Source of the DNA: a virus | Virus record (IMG/VR): IMGVR_UViG_3300037488_001785 | Location: 1-47,404 of that record | Direction: 5' to 3' (one strand) | Length of the DNA stretch: 47,404 bases | In this document: in pieces, positions 13,204 through 21,757 of the stretch | Layout: every line of letters begins with the position of its first letter | Numbering within the stretch: position 1 is the first letter of the stretch | Position numbers and translations under genes: made by a program | Notes under the pieces: model-generated | Seen by the model: the letters and a program-made list of their open reading frames with translations, nothing else | What the model was told of the DNA's origin: nothing | The model's database searches: none

Positions 13204-13652
13204 GGGGGTGTCCCTCCTTGCCGCTGCCGCTGCGTCACTTCCCAAACCTTCGCTTCGAGCGAACGAATGGATTCGTGGATCGCTGCGCGGTCACGGGCAG
13301 ATTCGTCCAGCTTGGCTCTCGTCGTCACGCCTTCTCGCACAAGCGAAGAGGTCACGGAAAGAACCTCGGCAACATCGGTACGCATGGCGCGTTGCTGCTC
13401 GCTGATCTCACCAACGCTCACGAGCATCCGAACGGCAGGCAGGCCACCTACCGTGCAGATGGTCGTCGCGACGCCGATCACTATCTTGATCAACTTGGCC
13501 CGAAGGGCGCGATCCTCGGCACGCATCCCTCGTAGTTCCGTCAGACTCGCCCGCATCGCACGCAGATTGGTCCGCGTGTCGTCGAGATCGAGGGTGCTGG
13601 CGTAGCGCCCTGGGGAATCGTCCATCATGTCGTCGCGGGGGGGAGTGGTCAC
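13200..13652 (-). CDS. Single-pass coiled-coil membrane protein (tandem paralogue 1)
   Basis: A 150-residue protein from GTG 13652, which has AAGGTG 8 bases upstream. An internal MMDD start nine residues later is an alternative. A helix TRTNLRAMRASLTELRGM precedes a membrane segment (about 52-72, KIVIGVATTICTVGGLP). A long coiled coil follows (EISEQQRAMRTDVAEVLSVT... to IHESIRSLEAKVWEV). It overlaps its shorter paralogue by ATGA. The form, with N-in, one membrane helix and an outer coil, is like i-spanins but also like general membrane sensors. Confidence 0.65.
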   Translation of the reverse strand: MTTPPRDDMMDDSPGRYASTLDLDDTRTNLRAMRASLTELRGMRAEDRALRAKLIKIVIGVATTICTVGGLPAVRMLVSVGEISEQQRAMRTDVAEVLSVTSSLVREGVTTRAKLDESARDRAAIHESIRSLEAKVWEVTQRQRQGGTPP

Positions 13653-13692
13653 GGAAATAACACCTTCTCGCGGCCTGTGTAAATGTGGTCGA

Positions 13693-13738
13693 TCTCAGTC
13701 TACCTCGGGCAGAAAAAATGCGCCCGTGGAATCTGAGA
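13693..13738. repeat. Two-tier hairpin in the intergenic region
   Basis: Outer arms TCTCAG and CTGAGA (13693-13698 with 13733-13738) enclose inner arms CGGGC and GCCCG around an A-rich loop. A second small hairpin, gaccga with tcggtc (13737-13742 with 13751-13756), follows. It lies between the 115-residue gene and the tandem membrane genes and may terminate or process the transcript. No promoter is obvious here. Confidence 0.5.
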
Positions 13739-13759
13739 CCGACCCATTTTTCGGTCAGG

Positions 13760-14107
13760 TCAGGTAGGGCTAAGTGCGCGGACGATCGTGGCCTTGCCGA
13801 GATCGATGCTCGACATCGTGTATTTGCCGCCCTCTTCGTACTTCGCGCGGACCTGCCCCAGCAACGAGTTCAGCTCGTTCTGGCGGTTCTGGAGATGGAG
13901 CTGCGCGTTCTGGAGGCGCTCCGACGCGAGCTGCACGATGGTCGCGTCCTGCGGTTCGAGCGCGACCTCGACAGGCGCGAGCGGGTCGATGGGCTGCTCG
14001 GGCTGCACCTCGGGCTGCACGTCTGCCGGAGCGGCTGCCTTCGGGGTTGCCTTCGCGGCGGGCTTCGGAGCGGTCTTCTGGAAAGGCTTCTTCGAGATAT
14101 GGCGCAT
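13760..14107 (-). CDS. Hypothetical protein with basic N-terminal tail
   Basis: A 115-residue protein from ATG 14107 (GAAGGGAAG upstream). The first 35 residues are Lys/Ala/Pro-rich (MRHISKKPFQKTAPKPAAKA), like histone-H1- or nucleoid-type tails. A Pro/Glu/Gln linker is followed by a helical region (ASERLQNAQLHLQNRQNELNSLLGQVRAKYEEGG), probably a coiled coil. It may bind nucleic acid or act as a small scaffold-like virion component. No family is recognised. It lies just downstream of the giant fibre gene, separated by a structured intergenic region. Confidence 0.65.
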   Translation of the reverse strand: MRHISKKPFQKTAPKPAAKATPKAAAPADVQPEVQPEQPIDPLAPVEVALEPQDATIVQLASERLQNAQLHLQNRQNELNSLLGQVRAKYEEGGKYTMSSIDLGKATIVRALSPT

Positions 14108-14334
14108 TTTTCTTCCCTTCGTCGAACTGCGACGAGAACTCGTGCGTAGGTATGCACCACAGTCGGAGTGTATGCAAACACAATCCGACGTCGTTATGCG
14201 AGCTGCACTGATCCAAAGAGCGGGAGGGGTGGTTAGCCCGCTTGTCGGATCAGTGTAGCTTGCTGATCTGCTGCGGCTGCTGCTCAGGCCGATGCGGAGG
14301 CGATCTCTCGCCCCCGCATCAGTCCGTCAGTGGA
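14108..14334. other. Structured intergenic region downstream of the giant fibre gene
   Basis: About 227 bases without a gene. It holds two strong dyads. At 14206-14255 there is a 9-bp outer stem (cactgatcc with ggatcagtg), a 4x4 internal loop, and a 6-bp inner stem (14219-14224 with 14237-14242). At 14291-14320, gatgcgg pairs with ccgcatc and ggcga with tcgcc, with one mismatch. Neither has a T-run on the minus strand, so they are not standard terminators. They could protect or process the 3' end of the fibre mRNA, or bind protein. Confidence 0.6.
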
Positions 14335-17300
14335 TCAGGTCAGGAGGACCGCAAGGCCGACCCCGAGGATCATCGGGACCGTGCCGCCCGCTGCCGTGCC
14401 GTTCGTCCGCGCGTAGCCGACCGGCAGGATGACCTCCGTAGGCGCCGAGGGCGCCGCGTTCGTCACCGAGCCTGCCAGCACAGCCGAAAGGAACAACGGC
14501 TCTCCGGCGAGCACCGTGACGCCCGTCTCGATGGTCTGCAACTCGATCGTACCAGCGGTGGTCATCGAGTTGGCAGTTCCTTCGCTGGCGCCGAAGACCC
14601 TCGAAGCGACCATCGAGGTCGCGATGGCCCGCTGAACCACGTTCGCCGCCGAAGTCAGGTAGCCGAGCATTCCGACCGTGACAGAGTTCGTCGCGGTGTC
14701 GAACCCGCCCTGGACGATCTGCGAGGCCGACGTGGTGCCGACCGCGAGTTCGTTGAGTGCTCCGATGATCGACGTGGCCGTGAAGCCGACGAGGTCAGGT
14801 GCAGCCGCCGTGTTGAACGGAATCACCAAGGAGGCGTTTGCCTTGAAGGTGATGTCGCCGACGCTCGGCGCGAGGAGGACGACGTTGCCGCTCGTGGCCG
14901 TCGAGAGCGTGAGGTTCGCGCCCGTGACAGTGAAGTTCGACGCGGCAGCCGCGTTGAGCGTGACGACGCCCGCGCCAGCCGTCGTGGCGCTGAAGTCCTG
15001 GCCGCTCTTCGGTGCGACAGTAACCCCACCCGCCGCCTGGACGACGATGGCATCACTCTTCGCCGTGTTGCCGAGCTGGACGACTCCAGAACCGGCCGTC
15101 AAGCTGATGTAAGACCCCGCGTCGATCGTGGCCTGGCCGGTCGCAGACTGGATCGCGACGTAGGAGGCTGCGCCGCTCGCGGCGAGCGTGATGGTCTTCG
15201 TGGAGGCCGCAGTGAGCGACACGTCGCCGCCCGTGGTGATCTGGACAGCCGAAGGCGCGGCCGTCACACCGAACGCCGAGGTCGTGGCGCCCTGGAGCGT
15301 GAGCGCGCCGCCAGACACCTTGAGGTACGAGGACGCCACCGAGTCGAGCGAGATGCCGCCCGTGCCGGTCGTGGTGACCGTGAAGACCTGATTGACGAGC
15401 GGCGTCGAGGCGAAGCCTCCCGTTGCGCCGATCGCGAGGACCGGCGTTGCGCCGCTCTGGAAGGAGGCGATGGCGCCCGTGCTCGTCGCGTTGACGACGA
15501 TGCCGGTGCCCGTGCCACCCTGCGTTACTCCCAGGCCAGCGCCCAGCGCGTTCGCGCCCATCGTGATCCCGACGCCGTCGCCAGCCGCCGCGCTGGTGAC
15601 AGGGCTGCGGTTCACCGTGAGGGTGTTGAAGTTCGCGCCGTCTTCAGCGTTGGTGAGCGAGAGCGTCGCGGCGTTGGTGAGAGCCCCGTCAGCCTGATTG
15701 AACTGAATCCCGCCCGTGTCGTCGAGCGCGACGACCGCGCCCGCGTCGTAGGCCGCTTGGAGGCTCTGACCTGCGAGGGTCGCGATCTGACTCCACGCCT
15801 TGTCGCCGGTCGCGGTCTTGAGATACATCTCGCCGGTCGCCGCGCCTACGTTGCGGAGGTACAGCGAGCCGAGGTCGGCGACGACACCCGAGGCGCCGAC
15901 GTCCGAAGGATCTGCCGTTCCAGCGAACAGCTCGACGGTCGTACCGGCCGCGCCGGTCTGCTGGATCGTGAGAGCCGCGCCGTCTTCCGTCGCGATGGTG
16001 TTCGTCGCGCTACGATCCGAGAGGATCAGCGTCGCGCCCGGAAGCCCGCTCGCCGAAGATCCGCCCCAGAGCTTGACAGTACCACCCGCGCCCGAAATGG
16101 CGTTACCACCTCGAACGAGAGAAGTACCACCGACGCCCGTGGTGTTCTCGCCTGCGACGACCGACACCTGCGCGCCCTGGCCCGCACCGGCTGCCTGGCC
16201 GCCGGAGATGGAGACGTTGCCGGGAGTGGCGTTCGTACCCGCGACCGCGCCGCCCGCGATGGTGACGCTACCGCCCGCCGCTGCGAAGTTCGTGCCCGAG
16301 TTCGCGCCGCCCGTGATGTTGACACCACCCGCAGCCGCCGTCGCAGCCACGTCGATCTTCGCGCCGCCCTTGATGTCAACCAGGCCGCCGAGTCCCGCGC
16401 CCGAGAAGATGTTGTCGCCGCCCAGCACGGAGACCGTGCCCGCGTTGAACGCCTTGGTCGCCGCGCCAGACTTGAGGGTCGCGTCTCCGCCCCCGCCGCT
16501 GGCACCGCCCGAGCCCGCCGTGAGGCTGACTGCGCTGCCGACCGCAGCGTTGCTGGTTGCCGTGACAAGCACCGCGCCGGTCTGATCGACGACGACGACA
16601 TCCGAGGTCGCAACCTGGACCTGGAGTGCGTTGCCCGAGGACGTCGTGTTGACGAGGAGCGCCGTGCTCGCGACAGCCGACGAGATGGAGACCGGCTTCG
16701 CCGCCGTCACAGCGATGGTGCCCGCGCCGCTGGTGTACGCGGTCTGGAGGTCGGTGTCACCGGCCACCGAGGCCAGAGTCCAGTCGGTATCGAGGTTAGC
16801 CGTCTTGATGTAGAGTTCGCCCGTGGCGCCCGCGTCGCGGAGGTAGAGAGAACCCTCGCTGGCAGCGACGCCGAGTGCGCTCGGGACGAGCGAACCGGCG
16901 AAGATGCTCGCCGTGGCGCCGCTCGCGCCGGTCTGCGTGATCGTGAGAGCCGGGCCTGCGGTGGGCGACGTGGCGTCCGCGCTGCGGCCAGAATTGATCA
17001 CCACACCGCCGGGCGTCCCGCTGTCCGAGTCTCCGCCAGTGAGACGGACGTCGCCGCCGTGATTCGTGGCGAGGAGACCTGTGCTGCTGCCGCCATTGAT
17101 CGAGACGTCGGCCGCGATACCGTCTCCGGCGTTGTCGCCAGCGGCGATCTGAACGTAGCCCGAAGCGGTCGCGGTGCCCAAGGCGCTGGTCTTGCTACCG
17201 GCCGTGATGGAGATCGAGCCCGGCTCGCCAGCGCCCGCGAAGCTGTTGTCGCCAGCCCGAATGTTGACCGGACCGCCGTTGTCGGCGGTCGAAGCCTCAC

Positions 17301-18546
17301 CCGCTACGATCTCAACCAAACCACCGCCCGCGCCCGGCCCCGTCGCGTGACCTGCGCCCGCATTGATGCTGACCCCGCCACCCGCGCCAGTCGCCGCAGC
17401 GCCCGCGCCAGCCGAGATGGTAACGCCGCTGCCAAACACGCCGTCGTTCTTGCCGAGGACGGTGACGGCACCCGTACTGTCGACAGTGATGACTGGCGTG
17501 TTACCGACCTGGACCTGAAGCGCGTCACCCGTGCTCGTCGTCGTGTTGACGGTGAGAGCCGTGCCCGTGCCCGTCGTGAGGACCGAGAGCGCATCGACTG
17601 CGGCGACGGCCGACGAAATGCCGACCGGGACCGTCGTGACTGCGATCGTCTGACCGTTGACGTACGCGGTCTGAAGCGACGCGCTGCCGCCCGTGCCGAC
17701 CTCGACCTTGTCCCAGCCCGTCGTCGGGGAGGCGCCCGTCTTGAGGTACAGGACGCCCGCGTCCTGCTGGTAGAGCGAACCGAGCGGCGCCGTGACGCCC
17801 GCGCCCGCCGAGGGCACAGCCGAGCCGACGAAGAAGCCAGCGGTGACGCTGTTCTGCGTGAGCGAGAGCGCGGCGCCCTGCGTGATCGCACGCGGCGAGA
17901 TGACCTTGACGCCACCGGGAGCGCCGCCTACCGAACTGCCGCCCGTGAGCGTGACGTCGCCGCCGATGCCCACGCCGGGGGCCGCGCCGCCGGTCAGCGA
18001 GAGCAGACCGCCCGCGCCGGAGCCGTCGGCTGCGCCGCCCGTGACCGAGAGCGTCGAGGCCGAGGCGTTGAGAACCGTCGCGCCTTCGAGGCGGATGTTG
18101 TGGTTCGCCGCCTCACGGAAGGTCAGGTCGCCGAGGATTCCGGCGACGACACTGAGGGTGTCGAGGGTCAGCGAGGCACCGATGATCGTATTGCCGTCGA
18201 ACTCCGCCGTCGAAGTGACCGTCAGGTTGCCGGGGATGTTGACCTGCGTGTTCGTCCCGCCGATGTTGATGATCGGGGTGCCCCCGGCCGAGGTCACGAG
18301 ATCGATGCTCGTCGTGTTGGTGCCGCCGACGTTGATGGTCGTGGTGGCGTCAGCCACGCCGATGTCAACCTGCGTCACTGCCGACGTCGCGCCCGTGCCA
18401 CCGACGACGACCGACGTCGCGATGGTGCTACCGAGGGTGAGTGCTCCCGCTACGCGGGCGTCCACACCAATGACGCTGAGTTCATCGCCTGCGGCGAGCT
18501 GGGAAACCGTACCTGTAACTACCTTGAGCGGAAGAATCGTAGCCAT
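14335..18546 (-). CDS. Giant repetitive tail-fibre / appendage protein
   Basis: A 1403-residue Gly/Ala/Ser/Thr/Val-rich protein. The N-terminus (PLKVVTGTVSQLAAGDELSV) matches that of the 347-residue protein at 21758-22801 (PLKIVTGTV) and is probably the virion attachment part. The shaft has three long modules of about 310-330 residues. Each contains FxGxxxPS...GSLYxRDxG...ELYIKT...W (GSLY near residues 254, 565 and 893), alternating with Gly-rich strands (for example GGDVTLTGGS, GGVNITGGAN) typical of beta-helical or triple-stranded fibres. The C-terminal 400 residues differ and may form the tip. No enzyme motif or chaperone domain is seen. The ATG has AGAGG upstream. Confidence 0.85.
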   Translation of the reverse strand: MATILPLKVVTGTVSQLAAGDELSVIGVDARVAGALTLGSTIATSVVVGGTGATSAVTQVDIGVADATTTINVGGTNTTSIDLVTSAGGTPIINIGGTNTQVNIPGNLTVTSTAEFDGNTIIGASLTLDTLSVVAGILGDLTFREAANHNIRLEGATVLNASASTLSVTGGAADGSGAGGLLSLTGGAAPGVGIGGDVTLTGGSSVGGAPGGVKVISPRAITQGAALSLTQNSVTAGFFVGSAVPSAGAGVTAPLGSLYQQDAGVLYLKTGASPTTGWDKVEVGTGGSASLQTAYVNGQTIAVTTVPVGISSAVAAVDALSVLTTGTGTALTVNTTTSTGDALQVQVGNTPVITVDSTGAVTVLGKNDGVFGSGVTISAGAGAAATGAGGGVSINAGAGHATGPGAGGGLVEIVAGEASTADNGGPVNIRAGDNSFAGAGEPGSISITAGSKTSALGTATASGYVQIAAGDNAGDGIAADVSINGGSSTGLLATNHGGDVRLTGGDSDSGTPGGVVINSGRSADATSPTAGPALTITQTGASGATASIFAGSLVPSALGVAASEGSLYLRDAGATGELYIKTANLDTDWTLASVAGDTDLQTAYTSGAGTIAVTAAKPVSISSAVASTALLVNTTSSGNALQVQVATSDVVVVDQTGAVLVTATSNAAVGSAVSLTAGSGGASGGGGDATLKSGAATKAFNAGTVSVLGGDNIFSGAGLGGLVDIKGGAKIDVAATAAAGGVNITGGANSGTNFAAAGGSVTIAGGAVAGTNATPGNVSISGGQAAGAGQGAQVSVVAGENTTGVGGTSLVRGGNAISGAGGTVKLWGGSSASGLPGATLILSDRSATNTIATEDGAALTIQQTGAAGTTVELFAGTADPSDVGASGVVADLGSLYLRNVGAATGEMYLKTATGDKAWSQIATLAGQSLQAAYDAGAVVALDDTGGIQFNQADGALTNAATLSLTNAEDGANFNTLTVNRSPVTSAAAGDGVGITMGANALGAGLGVTQGGTGTGIVVNATSTGAIASFQSGATPVLAIGATGGFASTPLVNQVFTVTTTGTGGISLDSVASSYLKVSGGALTLQGATTSAFGVTAAPSAVQITTGGDVSLTAASTKTITLAASGAASYVAIQSATGQATIDAGSYISLTAGSGVVQLGNTAKSDAIVVQAAGGVTVAPKSGQDFSATTAGAGVVTLNAAAASNFTVTGANLTLSTATSGNVVLLAPSVGDITFKANASLVIPFNTAAAPDLVGFTATSIIGALNELAVGTTSASQIVQGGFDTATNSVTVGMLGYLTSAANVVQRAIATSMVASRVFGASEGTANSMTTAGTIELQTIETGVTVLAGEPLFLSAVLAGSVTNAAPSAPTEVILPVGYARTNGTAAGGTVPMILGVGLAVLLT

Positions 18547-18675
18547 GCGGAACCTCTAGTGTGTCGGCGTTCGCCGGAATTCAGATCGTGGGGGGAGCGT
18601 GAATTTCTTCGTACAAACAGAAACTAGCGGCCCAGGCTGTTTCGACGAGCGAACGGACCTCTACCTAGAGGAAAA
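18547..18675 (-). other. Leader region of the giant fibre gene
   Basis: About 130 bases with small palindromes: CCTCTA/TAGAGG at 18658-18671, near the end of the preceding gene, and CGGCG/CGCCG at about 18562-18573. AGAGGTTCCGC precedes the ATG. No clear -35/-10 pair is seen. Confidence 0.4.
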
Positions 18676-18996
18676 CTACAAGAAGTAGGGGTCGAGATCG
18701 ACGTTCGCGACGGGCTGCGTCGCGGTCACGTCAGTCCACACCGGACCAGCCGGAGGCCGAACGCCATTCCGGCTGACGCCCTGCGGGATGCGGAAGCGGG
18801 AGAGGTAGTCTTGGGCAATCGCGTTCGTGGTCTGCACGACGTCCGTGTCGGCGACCGTGATCTTCGCGCAGAGCGAAGGACCGCAGATCGTCTTCCCGTC
18901 GTTCTTGCCGAACCCGACCTTGAAGCCGAACTTTCCGTTCTCAGTGTACCATGAGTCGATGACTTCTTGCGTGAGCTTGTATCGCTTCGCTGCCAT
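18676..18996 (-). CDS. Hypothetical protein, possibly virion-associated
   Basis: A 106-residue protein starting MAAKRYKLTQEVIDSWYTENG. GGTGG lies before the ATG at 18996; a longer upstream frame overlaps the collagen-like gene in another frame and is rejected. It has one Cys pair (CGPSLCAK) and ends ATQPVANVDLDPYFL. It sits between the giant fibre and the collagen-like gene, so a role in fibre assembly or as a minor structural protein is plausible. No family recognised. Confidence 0.6.
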   Translation of the reverse strand: MAAKRYKLTQEVIDSWYTENGKFGFKVGFGKNDGKTICGPSLCAKITVADTDVVQTTNAIAQDYLSRFRIPQGVSRNGVRPPAGPVWTDVTATQPVANVDLDPYFL

Positions 18997-19031
18997 GAAA
19001 TTCCACCATGCCTTCGCAGGCGTTAGAGGTG

Positions 19032-19499
19032 TTAGAGGATGAGCGGTGCGCTGGGTACGAGAACTAGGACAGTGGTACTCTTCGCGTAACCGACACGCAA
19101 GCAAATTCCACCGGGACCAGGAGGAGCAACGGACGTCAAGGTTCCAGGTACGACGTCCAAGTAATAGGACGCCCCTGGAGTGAGCGCTGGCCCCGTCCAA
19201 AGGTACTCGCCGGAGTAGGTAACGGTCGCCGTCGCCGGGGTTGGAGTAGCGAGGACGAGCCCGACAAAAGAAAGCACAGTCGGAAGGGCGGCAGGGTCCG
19301 CCTTCGCGAGCGTGTTCGCCACCGACGTCGCGATGACCGCATCGCCGACGGACAGCCCCGACTGTAGCCACGACCCAGGGTCCGAGACAACGCTCGGACC
19401 CAGCGTACCTGGCGGCCCTGGGGGTCCAGGCGGCCCCGGTGGTCCCGGCGGACCGATCCCTCCACCGCCGCCGGAGGGGATGTTCGTGATGAACCTCAT
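19032..19499 (-). CDS. Collagen-like fibre protein
   Basis: A 155-residue protein. Residues 9-36 include Gly-rich linker and repeated GPP triplets, a short collagen-type triple helix. The rest is a beta-rich domain (LSVGDAVIATSVANTLAKAD ... LTPGASYYLDVVPG ... CLRVGYAKSTTVLVLV) like the distal domains of phage tail fibres, where a state value and a time or validity series appear as alternating strands. Trimeric assembly is expected. It overlaps the SGNH hydrolase gene by four bases, so fibre and hydrolase may be made together. Confidence 0.75.
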   Translation of the reverse strand: MRFITNIPSGGGGGIGPPGPPGPPGPPGPPGTLGPSVVSDPGSWLQSGLSVGDAVIATSVANTLAKADPAALPTVLSFVGLVLATPTPATATVTYSGEYLWTGPALTPGASYYLDVVPGTLTSVAPPGPGGICLRVGYAKSTTVLVLVPSAPLIL

Positions 19500-20095
19500 C
19501 GGAATGACCTCACGAGGAGAACCGTGCCTACGATCGCCGTAAGCGCGAGGGCTACGAGGGGGAGAACGGGCGCGGGCGCGGGGATGGGCGACGAGGTTGT
19601 TGCGACTTTCCCCGCCATGCCCGCAGCCCAGCTACGGTAGCCCGCTTGCGTGAAATGCACGCCGTCGGGCGCATGGTTTCGCTGCGTCATCGGCCAAGAG
19701 TCGAACCAGCGGACCCCGAGGGCGGGGAGCGTCGCAGCTTGGCGGTCTTTCACGTCTTGCAGGCGCGCTTGGAGGGAGGTCGCGCTGAACGAAGGCCCGA
19801 ACCAGATGATCTCTGGGGAGCCCGCCGCCCGAATCTGCTCGACCGCCGCCCGCAGCGTCGCCTCATAGTCCGCGTTGGGTTGATCATTCGTCCCTAGCTC
19901 GACCAGCAGGACGTCGGGATGGTACTGCGCGACCGCCGACCCGAGCTTGCCTTGCGCGACGTACCACGCGGTCGATTTCCCACGGTTGGCCTCGGCGTAC
20001 ACGACCTGCAAACCCAGGCTAGCGAGCGGGGTCGGCAGGGCGGACGCGAGCGCCTCCATGTGGCTGTCGCCGAGTAGGACGATGCGAAAGGTCAT
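19496..20095 (-). CDS. SGNH/GDSL hydrolase with C-terminal membrane anchor
   Basis: A 199-residue protein. Block I GDSHM (S11 nucleophile), block II Gly39 in ANRGKS, block III GTND (N70) and block V DGVHF (D144, H147) are all present, so the serine esterase is likely active. Phage SGNH enzymes usually deacetylate or de-esterify surface polysaccharide or lipid. After a Pro/Ala linker, residues about 176-195 form a transmembrane helix ending VRSFR. A membrane anchor is unusual for a tail-type esterase. There is no signal peptide, so topology resembles the tail-anchored family at 3010-8515. Confidence 0.85.
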   Translation of the reverse strand: MTFRIVLLGDSHMEALASALPTPLASLGLQVVYAEANRGKSTAWYVAQGKLGSAVAQYHPDVLLVELGTNDQPNADYEATLRAAVEQIRAAGSPEIIWFGPSFSATSLQARLQDVKDRQAATLPALGVRWFDSWPMTQRNHAPDGVHFTQAGYRSWAAGMAGKVATTSSPIPAPAPVLPLVALALTAIVGTVLLVRSFR

Positions 20096-20119
20096 AGGGT
20101 TCGAGCGGGGGTCGCCCGC

Positions 20120-21562
20120 TCACTCCCAGTAGCCGGTGACCGAGCATACGCCACGGAGGATCTGCGCAGCGTTCAGCGTACCGATCGGAATTTTGAGGAT
20201 GATCTGGACGTACTCGCCTGCGTTCACCACGAGAGGTGTGGCGAAGTTGCGGACAACTTCAGGCGGGTTCGGCATCGCCCCGATGGCAGCACCGATCGGC
20301 CAAGCCTGGAGCCCGAGCGTCTTGCGCCGGGGGATCTTGGTCGCGGCGCCGTCGGCTGCGCCGACGAGGGTTACCGTGTTCGAGCCTACGGCGATGGACC
20401 ACTGGAACACCATAGCCGTGGTGGCGACCGCTGCGCCCGTGACGATTGAGGAGATGCACACGCCTGTCAGGAACAAGGAGCGACCCGTGAGCGCAACCCC
20501 CGGCGGCGGAGACTGATAGCCGAACACGATGTAGTCGGTCTCGCCGCCCGCGATGGCTACGAACTGCCACTGCCCCCCGAGCGTGGCGTAGCCTGCTGCC
20601 GTGTTCGAGAGCGTGATCGAAGACGGGGCTACGTTGTTGGGGTAGTTCGCGGTCGAGCCTTGGGGCATACCTCCGGCGCCTTGAATCGAACTCAGGCCCG
20701 CTCCGGCCATCTGCTCCGACCACGGCTTGTTGGAGTTCCAGTCCCCCAGGCTCACGGATAGGTCCGCCAGCTTGAGCACCTGCGCGGAACCGACGATAGC
20801 CGCCGTGTTGTAGATGCGACAGAATGCCGGTAGCGCAGACTCGGAGCACGGCGAACCTGTGCCGCCGGGGACGTCCAGTCTCGCCAGGAGGACGTCATCG
20901 ACCCAGAAATCGACAGACTGCTGCGACACGGAGATCACATATCGGTGGAGCACACCGATTTCGGGGATCGGCATGGGAGACGTAAGCGACTCGGAGCCGT
21001 TGTTGGCGATGACACCTACCAGCGTCCCCGCTGCCGTGAAGCGGAACGCTACGCCATCATTCAGCGTCCAGGCGGCGGCGACCGAGGGGATACCGGCGCC
21101 GATCTCCATGACGTTGTCCGGTGTGAGCGGATTCACATAGAGGGCCGTCCACTCGAAGTACGTCGGCGCAGCGCCGGTCAACGGGAACGTGCGCCACGTC
21201 TGGAAAAGCGCCTGCGTGTTTATGGTGGTGCTGAGCCCAGCGTTCAGGTTCACGAGACCTGTCGCGTAGGTGATCGTCATGGTCGTCAGGACTTGCTTGA
21301 ACACGCCTGAGTTCTGCGCGGTGTAGTTGAACGACTCGCTCATCAGCAGCGTGTCCGTGCCTACACGCAGGCGGAAATCGTCCGTCGTCTCCGGCGACAG
21401 CAGGTACGGCGTGCCCGTGACCGCGCCGTCGTCGTTCTCCGACATGATCGCGGCGTAGCCCGTGAGCGCCGTGTCCTTACCGAGATTGACCTTGAGGTTG
21501 CTCCCCGTGTCTACCTCGACGACGTTGCCGGAAATGTTTCCTTCAATGCGAAATCCAGCCAT
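20120..21562 (-). CDS. Virion-type structural protein, beta-rich
   Basis: A 480-residue protein, MAGFRIEGNISGNVVEVD. The N-terminal 60 residues form short strands ending in a linker. A central region (ESFNYTAQNSGVFKQV ... QSVDFWVDDVLLARLDVPGG) has the strand pattern of a concanavalin/LamG-like jelly roll, seen in carbohydrate-binding virion proteins. The C-terminal half is also beta-rich (TGRSLFLTGVCISSIVTGAAV). It sits within the fibre cluster, one base from the next gene. I infer a receptor-binding or baseplate component. No named family is certain. Confidence 0.65.
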   Translation of the reverse strand: MAGFRIEGNISGNVVEVDTGSNLKVNLGKDTALTGYAAIMSENDDGAVTGTPYLLSPETTDDFRLRVGTDTLLMSESFNYTAQNSGVFKQVLTTMTITYATGLVNLNAGLSTTINTQALFQTWRTFPLTGAAPTYFEWTALYVNPLTPDNVMEIGAGIPSVAAAWTLNDGVAFRFTAAGTLVGVIANNGSESLTSPMPIPEIGVLHRYVISVSQQSVDFWVDDVLLARLDVPGGTGSPCSESALPAFCRIYNTAAIVGSAQVLKLADLSVSLGDWNSNKPWSEQMAGAGLSSIQGAGGMPQGSTANYPNNVAPSSITLSNTAAGYATLGGQWQFVAIAGGETDYIVFGYQSPPPGVALTGRSLFLTGVCISSIVTGAAVATTAMVFQWSIAVGSNTVTLVGAADGAATKIPRRKTLGLQAWPIGAAIGAMPNPPEVVRNFATPLVVNAGEYVQIILKIPIGTLNAAQILRGVCSVTGYWE

Positions 21563-21563
21563 G

Positions 21564-21746
21564 TCAGGCTCCTACTGGAAAGAGGCCGACGAAGAGACCC
21601 TGCTGGGTGCCTCCGCTATCCACGGTATAAATCTCGTACCGCGCGAGGCGACCGCTCGGATCGCCGAAGTCTTTGTTGATGATCGTTCCGTCAGGTGCGT
21701 CGGGCACTTCTTCGCCGCCGCAAGGTCCACCAGAGAGCGTGATCAT
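21564..21746 (-). CDS. Small hypothetical protein in the fibre cluster
   Basis: A 60-residue acidic protein from ATG 21746, chosen because GAGGAAG lies right before it. The sequence MITLSGGPCGGEEVPDAPDG suggests a short strand and loop, then a beta segment RLARYEIYTVDSGGTQQG. Tiny proteins of this kind often cap or join tail parts, but no match is recognised. Confidence 0.6.
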   Translation of the reverse strand: MITLSGGPCGGEEVPDAPDGTIINKDFGDPSGRLARYEIYTVDSGGTQQGLFVGLFPVGA

Positions 21747-21757
21747 ATCTTCCTCAC

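Noticed and set aside
14242-18627. A 1461-residue open frame on the plus strand opposite the giant fibre gene
   Set aside because: It is almost only Arg, Asp, Glu, Gly and Ala, as expected from reading GC-rich Gly/Ala/Thr/Val codons backwards. The minus-strand protein has sensible repeats, a paralogue and a ribosome binding site.
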